Shown piece by piece: positions 1 through 5,185 of a stretch of 5,185 bases of DNA (within the stretch, counting starts at the first letter, position 1; the number at the start of each line of letters is the position of its first letter). A model generated the notes under the pieces. That model was not told the origin of the DNA. It did no database searches and worked only from the letters and a program-made list of their open reading frames with translations. The position numbers were made by a program, and so were the translations under genes. The stretch spans positions 940 to 6,124 of the forward strand of contig DOCD01000018.1 in assembly GCA_003503945.1 (NCBI GenBank), written 5' to 3'. This stretch comes from Clostridiales bacterium (GTDB lineage Bacteria; Bacillota; Clostridia; Christensenellales; Borkfalkiaceae).

Positions 1-204
1 GGGCGCGGCTTCGTAATTTAAAAGCCAGTCCACGCTCACAGAAAACAGCTTAGCCATTTTAGTGAGATTATCCGTTTCGGGGAAAGCGATGTCCCCCTCC
101 CAGCGCGAAACCGCCTGCCTTGTAACCCCGAGTATTTCCGCAAGCCGCTCCTGCGTCATGCCATTGTTTTTTCTGCATCGAGCTATTTTTTCACCGGTAG
201 TCAA
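1..204 (-). CDS. XRE-family helix-turn-helix transcriptional regulator (3' part cut off by the window edge)
   Basis: The first 68 codons of a DNA-binding regulator; the frame is still open at base 1, so the C-terminus lies outside. The protein begins MTTGEKIARCRKNNGMTQ and has the classic XRE/Cro helix-turn-helix. The first helix is around residues 17-25 (TQERLAEIL) and the recognition helix around 27-36 (VTRQAVSRWE). The conserved stretch FPETDNL follows at 41-47, then the VDWLL ending of the domain at 58-62. This pattern is typical of Firmicute regulators that bind DNA as dimers, often with an added C-terminal domain that cannot be seen here. The start is TTG at 204-202, chosen because an AGGAGG lies 8 bases upstream. 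An in-frame GTG at 213 falls inside that ribosome site and is unlikely. The gene has its own promoter behind the potD terminator, so it is probably a separate unit. Its target is unknown; autoregulation or control of the pot genes is only a guess. Confidence 0.9.
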   Translation of the reverse strand, partial: MTTGEKIARCRKNNGMTQERLAEILGVTRQAVSRWEGDIAFPETDNLTKMAKLFSVSVDWLLNYEAAP

Positions 205-210
205 CTGCCG

Positions 211-218
211 CACCTCCT
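211..218 (-). promoter_or_regulatory. Ribosome binding site of the XRE gene
   Basis: The minus strand reads AGGAGGTG here, a full match to the 16S anti-Shine-Dalgarno. The AGGAGG core (218-213) lies 8 bases before TTG at 204-202. This spacing decides the TTG start, since no ATG is suitably placed. Confidence 0.85.
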
Positions 219-228
219 CTTTTCGTCT

Positions 229-257
229 ATTATACTATACGAGGCGCCAAATAGCAA
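229..257 (-). promoter_or_regulatory. Sigma-A-type promoter of the XRE gene
   Basis: On the minus strand the -10 box is a perfect TATAAT (234-229). The -35 box is TTGCTA (257-252, 4 of 6 matches), with a 17-base spacer. Transcription should start near 222, giving a leader of roughly 18 bases that contains the ribosome site. The bases upstream (about 258-300) are AT-rich and could act as an UP-element. A small palindrome, TATA-C-TATA, overlaps the -10 box (231-239) and could be an operator, but it is too short to call. Confidence 0.8.
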
Positions 258-309
258 GGAACGACAAATTTACTTATGTAACTTTTGAATTGCTTTCGGA
301 AAATTTATC

Positions 310-517
310 CTAAAAACCGAAAAACTCCGCAGCGTTATTGTAACAGATATCCTCCACGATTGCCGCCGAGGAATACGAGCAAATAGCCCTTGTATTTATC
401 CTGCTCCTCTTCGGTTATTCGCCCGCCCTTCAACGCCTTTAAGAAAATTTTATTCGCCTCGATTGCGGCGCACGCACCGCATAAAAAACCGTCGGTTTTG
501 CCGACGGTTAAAAGCAT
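310..517 (-). pseudogene. Possible decayed gene tail in two frames, perhaps amidohydrolase-like
   Basis: This stretch between potD and the XRE promoter has no intact gene. One frame is open from an ATG at 517 to a TAA at 335 (60 codons). It starts directly after the potD stop, and its first dozen codons are the terminator hairpin, so translation as such is doubtful. Its middle part looks protein-like, with CGACAAIEANKIFLKALKGG followed by RITEEEQDKYKGYLL and the same GC-rich third positions as the neighbouring genes. A second frame, open from 414 to a TAG at 310, ends in IVEDICYNNAAEFFGF. That resembles the usual C-terminal end of TIM-barrel amidohydrolases (a helix, then Y-x-N-A and a short hydrophobic tail). 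Read together, they suggest the 3' end of an enzyme gene that lost its 5' part and gained a frameshift around 390-414. The family assignment is by pattern only, and both frames could be chance. Confidence 0.3.
481..509 (-). terminator. Rho-independent terminator of the pot operon
   Basis: A perfect 9-bp stem (487-495 paired with 501-509, core CCGTCGG/CCGACGG) encloses a 5-base loop. On the minus strand it is followed by TTTTTTAT. It begins 9 bases past the potD stop codon. There is no T-run after the hairpin on the plus strand, so it acts in the minus direction only. Confidence 0.92.
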
Positions 518-2014
518 TTATTTTTTTACGCGGTCCTTTATGAACAGCTTGTATCTGAACGCGTATAAAAGCGCGCCCGCGACAACCGCTATGATTACGG
601 CGGCGATTATGCACACCGTGGCTATCGGGATATCCTTTACGTCAAGGCAGCGCACGTTTATCCACATTCGGTTTATTTCTCCGAGCTTGTCGCCGAAATC
701 GAGCATTACCACGCTTCTTTTTATTACCTCTTCGGGCGGGTACTGCGCGAACAGCTGTCTGCCGCGGTTTACGGAAACTCCGTCCTCCGCGAACCCGAAA
801 TCGGCTTTGTCCGCTTCGACGGTGAAATCCCCGTCGCCGAAGAAATAGCTTAAATCGTATTCGTAAACCTCCGCGTCCTCCTCGGCGCCGTAGTTCCACT
901 CCATATAGTCGAAAACGGTCTGCCCCGCGACCGCCGAGGTGTAGCCGATATAGTACATATTGCGCACGGCGTTATCGGGGCGGGATAAGAAATTGACGAA
1001 GGACTCCGCCGCCTCCTTCCTGCGTTCGTCGCCGCCTACGCCGTCTTTAAGCATAACCCAGCCGTCGAACCAGAGGTTTGCGCACTCCTCGGGAACCGAA
1101 TACCAAAGCTCGGTTTCGCTTTCGTCGCTTTCGGCTTCGTCCATAATATACACCGCGTCGCCCGACCACTGATAGTTTGCAATGACCTTGCCCGTAACCA
1201 TATCCGACTTGCCTGCGTCCGTTTCGAAGGAATACACGTTTTCCTTGATATTCTTCAAAACCTCCTGCGCCTTTTCGATAGTCGCGCCGTCGGTGTCGTT
1301 CATAATTACGCTCAATTCGTTTTCGGAAAACTCGCCCGATAAAAGCTTTTCGCTGTTGATTATGCCGAGGGTCGCAAAGTACGCGTCGCGCACGTTGTCC
1401 TTTATGGTTACCTGACGCTTATAGTCCTCGTTCAGGAGCACGTTCCAGCTGGCGACGTCTTTTTCGTCCATAACCTTTTCGGGGTTATACACAAGCCCCG
1501 TCGTGCCCCACATATATCCCGCGGCGTACTCGTTCCAGCCGTATTTTTCGAAAATGCCGTCTATGTAGGGCGAAACGTATTTTTCGTAATAGGCGTGCTC
1601 GCCCGTGCGGAAGCTGTCGGAAAATTTTTCGGCCTTGCCCTCCGCGATAAGCTTCATTAAAAGATAATCGGACGGGCACACCAAATCGTATTCGTCGCCG
1701 AGGCTGAGCCTGTTGTACAAATCCTCGTTGGTGCCGAACGTCGAATACTCGACCCTTACTTTATAGTCGTGGTTGGAGTTGAACCATTCGGTGAAGTCGT
1801 CCACCATTGAGTTTTCGCCGAATATTCCCTCGCCGTCGCCGAAAGGGTTGTCGATATCGATAAGCTCGTCCTCTGCCCAGCCGCCGAGGTCGATATACTC
1901 CTCCCAGCTGCACACCCTTAAAACGACCTCGCGCGGGCTTTCGGCGCAGCCCGCAAGAGATAAAGCCGAGGCGGCGCAAACCGCGGCGGCGGTCAATGCT
2001 AAAATTCTTTTCAT
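518..2014 (-). CDS. potD: PotD, polyamine-binding lipoprotein of the ABC importer, with extra C-terminal membrane helix
   Basis: Extracellular substrate-binding protein that hands spermidine/putrescine to PotBC. 498 residues against about 350 in E. coli. A lipoprotein signal (MKRILAL...) ends in lipobox LAGC with Cys23. By hand alignment to E. coli PotD, most ligand residues are kept: Trp37 and Tyr40 (CSWEEY), Ser115 and Tyr117 (CPSDY), Asp210, Trp283, Trp315 and Asp317 (LWFDGW), and Tyr358 (IGY). The position of E. coli Asp168 is Asn207 here. Extra length comes from acidic inserts around residues 42-70 and 366-420 and from a C-terminal hydrophobic helix at 463-487 followed by the basic tail RYKLFIKDRVKK. 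The usual domain end (YPPEEVIKR to MWINV) lies just before that helix. The ATG overlaps the potC stop (ATGA), with AGGAGG at 2028-2023, 8 bases upstream. It is the last gene of the operon. Polyamine binding is likely; the exact substrate cannot be read. Confidence 0.93.
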   Translation of the reverse strand: MKRILALTAAAVCAASALSLAGCAESPREVVLRVCSWEEYIDLGGWAEDELIDIDNPFGDGEGIFGENSMVDDFTEWFNSNHDYKVRVEYSTFGTNEDLYNRLSLGDEYDLVCPSDYLLMKLIAEGKAEKFSDSFRTGEHAYYEKYVSPYIDGIFEKYGWNEYAAGYMWGTTGLVYNPEKVMDEKDVASWNVLLNEDYKRQVTIKDNVRDAYFATLGIINSEKLLSGEFSENELSVIMNDTDGATIEKAQEVLKNIKENVYSFETDAGKSDMVTGKVIANYQWSGDAVYIMDEAESDESETELWYSVPEECANLWFDGWVMLKDGVGGDERRKEAAESFVNFLSRPDNAVRNMYYIGYTSAVAGQTVFDYMEWNYGAEEDAEVYEYDLSYFFGDGDFTVEADKADFGFAEDGVSVNRGRQLFAQYPPEEVIKRSVVMLDFGDKLGEINRMWINVRCLDVKDIPIATVCIIAAVIIAVVAGALLYAFRYKLFIKDRVKK

Positions 2015-2808
2015 TTCGCGCCCCTCCTCTTTTTATCGGAAAGCACGTTCATTAAAACGACTATTATTACGACGATTAAAAATATTAGCGTGGAAAGCGC
2101 CCACAGCGCGGTTTTCACCTCCGTCTGGCTGCCCTTCGTCGCGTTGACGACGTAGGTGCTTATCGTGTCGAACGTGGACGGTTTTGTGTAGGTTGTGATA
2201 AAATAATCGTCGAGCGAGAGGGTCACCGCGAGCATAAAACCCGATAATATGCCGGGGATAAGCTGGGGTATAACCACTTTGAAAAGCGCCTGAGCGGGGG
2301 TTGCGCCCAAATCGAGCGCGGCTTCGTAGAGGCTGCCGTCCATTTGTTTGAGCTTGGGTATGATAGACAAATACACGAAGGGCGCCGTCAGCACCACGTG
2401 ACCTATGCCGAGGGGGATAAACGTATCCTTGCTTATGCGCAAAATAACTATTAAAAGAATACAAATCGAAAAGCCCGTAACTATATCTGCATTTACCACG
2501 GGTACGCGGTTTGCCGTATCTATGAGCGACTTCGTCAGCTTTTTGGAGTAAAACGAGCCTATCGCGCCGAAGGTTGCGAGTACGGTGGATATCGCCGCGC
2601 ACACGAACGCAAGCAATACGGTGCCGAATATCATTGCGCGCAGCTCCTCGTTGCGGAATAAATTTAAGTAGTTATCGAAAGAAAACCCGCCTATACCCGC
2701 GCCCACCATCGACGAATCGGTAAACGAATATACCGCGAGCACGAGCACGGGTATGTAGGTGAGCGCAAGCACAATGCCCAGCCAGACGTAAGAGAAAATT
2801 CTTTTCAC
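2011..2808 (-). CDS. potC: PotC, polyamine ABC transporter permease
   Basis: One of the two membrane subunits forming the translocation path; 265 residues, almost the same as E. coli PotC (264). About six membrane helices are visible, near residues 8-29, 58-84, 102-123, 130-150, 179-199 and 234-256, with a basic C-terminal end (DKKRRGAK). The cytoplasmic EAA loop that docks on PotA is YEAALDLGATPAQALFKVVI (161-180), with Glu162 and Gly168 in the expected places. It is followed by LSLDDYFITTYT (197-208), matching the SxDD segment typical of PotC and separating it from PotB. The start is GTG at 2808-2806, overlapping the potB TGA by 4 bases (GTGA). Only a weak G-rich ribosome site precedes it (a GGGGGG run about 7 bases before), so it is probably translated by coupling to potB. 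Its own stop overlaps the potD ATG. Confidence 0.94.
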   Translation of the reverse strand: MKRIFSYVWLGIVLALTYIPVLVLAVYSFTDSSMVGAGIGGFSFDNYLNLFRNEELRAMIFGTVLLAFVCAAISTVLATFGAIGSFYSKKLTKSLIDTANRVPVVNADIVTGFSICILLIVILRISKDTFIPLGIGHVVLTAPFVYLSIIPKLKQMDGSLYEAALDLGATPAQALFKVVIPQLIPGILSGFMLAVTLSLDDYFITTYTKPSTFDTISTYVVNATKGSQTEVKTALWALSTLIFLIVVIIVVLMNVLSDKKRRGAK

Positions 2809-3599
2809 AGTACCGCCCCCCTGTTCGCCGTGTCCTTGTCGCTGAAACGGTCGGTTACGAGCGTGACGACAAAAATTATCGCAAGAAGAATAAGCGCTAT
2901 CATAGAGCCGTTATTCCAGTCGTACGCGCTGAAATAGCTGCCTATAAGGCTGCCCATTATATACGTGCTGTTGTAGAGCATATCCAAAACGACGTAGTTG
3001 GTCATAGAGGGCAGCAAAACCATTGTAACGCCCGAAATTATGCCGGGCACCGAAAGAGGCAGCGTGACCCGCAAAAACACGGTGAGCCTGTTCCCGCCCA
3101 AATCCGCAGCCGCTTCCAGAAGGCTTTTGTCGAGCTTTAAAAGCGAGGTATACAGAGGGAGTATCATAAAGGGCAAAAAGTCGTACGACATACCTATTAC
3201 AGAATTCAAAAACGGGTACGCCGAAATATTCCCTTCGAGCGCGGAAAGTATCTCTTTAAGCGCTGTTATCCTCAGGGTAAAGTTTATCCACATGGGCAGA
3301 ACGAAAAGCATTAAAAGAACGTGCTTTTTCTTCAAATTACTTCTCGCGAGAATATATGCCGTGGGGTACGCGATTAAAAGGCATACGAGCGTCGTCACGA
3401 TTGCCAGCGCGAAGCTGTACAAAAGCGTGCCGAGGGTGTTGGTGTTTAGGAAGAAATTTGTGAAGTTTTCGAACGAAATTTTGCCTTGCCCGTCGGTGAA
3501 CGCATAGTACGCTATGACGAACAGAGGGGCTATCACGAACAGCGCGAGAAATACCGCGTAGGGTATGCAGAGCTGCTTTCTGTTGAACCGCAGAACCAT
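2805..3599 (-). CDS. potB: PotB, polyamine ABC transporter permease
   Basis: The partner permease of PotC in the inner membrane; 264 residues, slightly shorter than E. coli PotB. About six hydrophobic helices lie near residues 12-33, 57-79, 93-113, 134-153, 183-204 and 232-250. The EAA loop is LEAAADLGGNRLTVFLRVTL (161-180), with Glu162 and Gly168, the contact for PotA. Preceding it is a PotB-like stretch with LPMWINFTLR (101-110); the LPxWxxxLxR pattern is usual in this family. The ATG (3599-3597) directly follows the potA TAA without a gap. An AGGAGG at 3613-3608, inside the last codons of potA, lies 8 bases upstream, so potB has a good ribosome site of its own. The gene's end overlaps the potC GTG by 4 bases. 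No defects are seen. Confidence 0.94.
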   Translation of the reverse strand: MVLRFNRKQLCIPYAVFLALFVIAPLFVIAYYAFTDGQGKISFENFTNFFLNTNTLGTLLYSFALAIVTTLVCLLIAYPTAYILARSNLKKKHVLLMLFVLPMWINFTLRITALKEILSALEGNISAYPFLNSVIGMSYDFLPFMILPLYTSLLKLDKSLLEAAADLGGNRLTVFLRVTLPLSVPGIISGVTMVLLPSMTNYVVLDMLYNSTYIMGSLIGSYFSAYDWNNGSMIALILLAIIFVVTLVTDRFSDKDTANRGAVL

Positions 3600-5111
3600 T
3601 TACTTTTCCTCCTCCGCGGGCTTCAACGCAAGCTTTATTTTTTCCTTTGCGATTACCACGCCGACAAGGTCGCCCGTGTTCCACATATCGGGGCAGGACA
3701 AAACGTAGTCCTCCTCGTTTTCCTCCGTCCTTACGATGTAACGGTAGTGGTCGCCCTTGTATATCATCGATATAATATTGCCCTTTGCCCCGCCCGCGTT
3801 CAAATCGTCGGTCATGGATATATCGGACGGCGCGACCTCGACGTTGACTTCGACGCCCGTCAAGTCCTTCTTTTCGCCCTCCGCCGTGACAAGGTATCCC
3901 TCTTCGTCTATGTGCGAGCCGCTGTATAGCTGAGTCAAATCGCACTCGAAATCGCCGTCGCCGAATTCGACGGTGTTGTTTTTGGTTATTACGCCGTCGT
4001 ACTTGTTCACCGTGTACACCTTTTCCATAAGGTGAATGCCGTCCGGCTCGATTCTCAGCCCTATAACGCCGCCGACGGGCGCGTCGGACGTGCTCTGGAT
4101 AACTATTTCGAATTTGCCTATCTGAACGGTTATTTCGTAATGCACGCCCTTGAATACGGAGGATATGACCCTGCCTTTGAGCTGACCCTCGCCGGGCTTG
4201 CATATCCTTATATCCTCGGGGCGGACGACTACGTCGACAAGCTGGTTGATTTCGTAATCGTCGAGACAGTCGAAGGTTGCCCCGCAGAACTTGACTTTGA
4301 GCTTGCCCACGACCGCGCCGTTGAAGATGTTGCTTTCGCCTATGAAGTCGGCGACGAAGGTGTTTACCGGCTCGTTGTAAATTTCGGTGGGCGTGCCCGT
4401 CTGCTGAATTTCGCCGTCGTTTATAACGACTATTTTATCCGACATGGTTAGCGCTTCTTCCTGATCGTGCGTGACGTAGATAAAGGTTATGCCCAGCTTT
4501 TTGTGCATATTTTTGAGCTCGACCTGCATTTCCTTGCGCATTTTTAAATCGAGCGCGCCCAAAGGCTCGTCCAATAAAAGAATTTCGGGCTCGTTTACGA
4601 TAGCGCGGGCGATGGCGATACGCTGCTGCTGCCCGCCCGAAAGCGTGGATACGCTTCGCTTTTCAAAGCCCTCCAAATCGACTATTTCAAGCGCCTTTTT
4701 CACCTTTCTGTCTATTTCCGACTTGCCGAGGCGGATAAATTTAGTGACCGTTTTGCCCTTGCGGTCTACCCGCTCTTCGGGCACTTTTTTAAGGCGCAGC
4801 CCGAAAGCTATATTTTCGTAAACGTTGAGGTGAGGAAAAAGCGCGTATTTCTGGAATACGGTGTTGACGGGGCGCTTGTTGGGCGGCAAGGTGCTTATAT
4901 CCTCGCCGTTTAATAAAATTTTGCCCGAAGTAGGGATATCGAAGCCCGCAATCATTCTCAGTGTTGTAGTCTTGCCGCAGCCCGACGGACCGAGGAAGGT
5001 GACGAACTCCCCCTTTTTTACCTGTAAGTTAAAGTTTTCGACGGCGACCGTTTCGTCGTCGAAAACCTTTCTTACGTCGATTAATTCGATAATGTTTTCG
5101 CTTTTTCCCAT
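3600..5111 (-). CDS. potA: PotA, polyamine ABC transporter ATPase with duplicated TOBE region
   Basis: Cytoplasmic ATPase that powers PotBC. All ABC motifs are intact: Walker A GPSGCGKTT (41-49), Q-loop Gln87, signature LSGGQ (157-161), Walker B ILLLDE (177-182), D-loop ALD (186-188) and switch His215 in VTHDQEEALTMSD. The segment IGESNIF (257-263) leads into the C-terminal regulatory part, as in E. coli PotA. The protein is 503 residues against 378 in E. coli. About 18 extra residues sit near 113-131 (basic, RKGKTVTKF), between the Q-loop and the signature. The rest is a second TOBE-like module (about 367-497) that repeats the first (about 262-364). Start ATG at 5111 has GAGAGGAG 7 bases upstream. 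It is the first gene of the operon. Its promoter is not evident and may lie beyond the right edge. The family assignment is secure; naming the substrate as polyamine rests on PotD and on overall likeness. Confidence 0.94.
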   Translation of the reverse strand: MGKSENIIELIDVRKVFDDETVAVENFNLQVKKGEFVTFLGPSGCGKTTTLRMIAGFDIPTSGKILLNGEDISTLPPNKRPVNTVFQKYALFPHLNVYENIAFGLRLKKVPEERVDRKGKTVTKFIRLGKSEIDRKVKKALEIVDLEGFEKRSVSTLSGGQQQRIAIARAIVNEPEILLLDEPLGALDLKMRKEMQVELKNMHKKLGITFIYVTHDQEEALTMSDKIVVINDGEIQQTGTPTEIYNEPVNTFVADFIGESNIFNGAVVGKLKVKFCGATFDCLDDYEINQLVDVVVRPEDIRICKPGEGQLKGRVISSVFKGVHYEITVQIGKFEIVIQSTSDAPVGGVIGLRIEPDGIHLMEKVYTVNKYDGVITKNNTVEFGDGDFECDLTQLYSGSHIDEEGYLVTAEGEKKDLTGVEVNVEVAPSDISMTDDLNAGGAKGNIISMIYKGDHYRYIVRTEENEEDYVLSCPDMWNTGDLVGVVIAKEKIKLALKPAEEEK

Positions 5112-5118
5112 ATGTATA

Positions 5119-5126
5119 CTCCTCTC
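5119..5126 (-). promoter_or_regulatory. Ribosome binding site of potA, abutting a hairpin
   Basis: The minus strand reads GAGAGGAG, with its AGGAG core (5123-5119) 7 bases before the potA ATG. Its first bases coincide with the foot of the inverted repeat at 5125-5166. A folded stem would therefore sit right at the edge of the ribosome site without masking the core. Confidence 0.85.
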
Positions 5127-5166
5127 ACGAAATTCTCGCGCTATTCTGCGCGCGACAATTTCGTGA
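5125..5166 (-). repeat. Near-perfect inverted repeat in the potA leader, candidate operator or RNA hairpin
   Basis: Two 17-base arms (5125-5141 and 5150-5166) pair with a single mismatch (5135 against 5156) around an 8-base loop. The outer part is AT-rich (TCACGAAATT) and the inner part is GC-rich (TCGCGC). No T-run follows on either strand, so it is not a normal terminator. It lies just upstream of the potA ribosome site, where it could be an operator for a dimeric repressor or activator, or a leader hairpin affecting potA expression. The symmetry is certain; the function is inferred. Of the 74 bases between potA and the right edge it is the only clear structure, and I see no convincing promoter there. 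Confidence 0.75.
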
Positions 5167-5185
5167 TTTCAGGGCTTCTTTCTCG

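Noticed and set aside
262..271. CGACAAATTT upstream of the XRE promoter resembles CGACAATTT in the potA inverted repeat (5153-5161)
   Set aside because: A 9-10 base likeness with a one-base gap is too weak to claim a shared operator, and the site before the XRE gene is not palindromic.
62..313. Plus-strand open frame of 83 codons
   Set aside because: It lies antisense to the XRE gene and its promoter; the opposite strand has the helix-turn-helix domain, ribosome site and promoter.
390..848. Plus-strand open frame of 152 codons over the end of potD
   Set aside because: Antisense to potD and the terminator, with Ser/Thr-rich low-information sequence, as expected from the reverse of a real gene.
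2033..2602. Minus-strand open frame of 189 codons inside potC
   Set aside because: An alternate frame of potC, rich in Arg, with no domain.
3337..4203. A 288-codon open frame on the minus strand across the potA/potB junction
   Set aside because: It is an out-of-frame reading of two clear genes, extremely rich in Arg and Gly with no recognisable domain, and it has no ribosome site of its own.
4032..4451. Plus-strand open frame of 139 codons inside potA
   Set aside because: Antisense to the conserved PotA TOBE region; no ribosome site or family resemblance.
5135..5156. A possible promoter for potA within the hairpin, using TTGTCG as -35 and GAATTT as -10
   Set aside because: The 17-base spacing fits, but the -10 box matches poorly (2 of 6), so I did not call it.
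5125..5166. The inverted repeat as a terminator of an upstream gene
   Set aside because: No T-run follows the stem on either strand, and on the minus strand it leads directly into the potA ribosome site.

Overview
The window carries a complete spermidine/putrescine-type ABC importer operon, potA-potB-potC-potD, read on the minus strand from about 5111 down to 518. It is followed by a rho-independent terminator, and the 5' part of a separate minus-strand gene for an XRE-family DNA-binding regulator runs off the left edge. The organism looks like a Firmicute, most likely an anaerobic member of the Clostridia. The reasons are strong AGGAGG ribosome sites, a textbook -35/-10 promoter, one TTG and one GTG start, a lipoprotein-type binding protein, and an XRE regulator of the type common in that group. 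Species cannot be read from the sequence.

Layout from right to left, in the direction of transcription. At 5125-5166 a near-perfect inverted repeat ends against the potA ribosome site. potA (3600-5111) encodes the ATPase. potB (2805-3599) and potC (2011-2808) encode the two permeases. potD (518-2014) encodes the substrate-binding lipoprotein. The genes are packed tightly: the potA stop directly abuts the potB ATG, and potB/potC and potC/potD overlap by 4 bases. A strong terminator at 481-509 closes the unit. The stretch 310-517 holds no intact gene, but two overlapping reading frames look like the decayed tail of an enzyme gene. A promoter at 229-257 drives the XRE gene (1-204, partial), which starts with TTG.

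The parts form one machine. PotD captures polyamine outside the membrane, PotB and PotC form the channel, and PotA dimers hydrolyse ATP inside. Two of the four proteins are much longer than the classical E. coli versions. PotA is 503 residues because its C-terminal TOBE region is duplicated and a short insert sits in the ATPase helical region. PotD is 498 residues because it has two acidic inserts and an extra C-terminal membrane helix, so it may be anchored at both ends.

I see no mobile element, CRISPR array, tRNA or rRNA, and no evidence for a wholly new system. The points worth following up are the hairpin before potA, the duplicated TOBE module, the doubly anchored PotD and the gene remnant behind the terminator.
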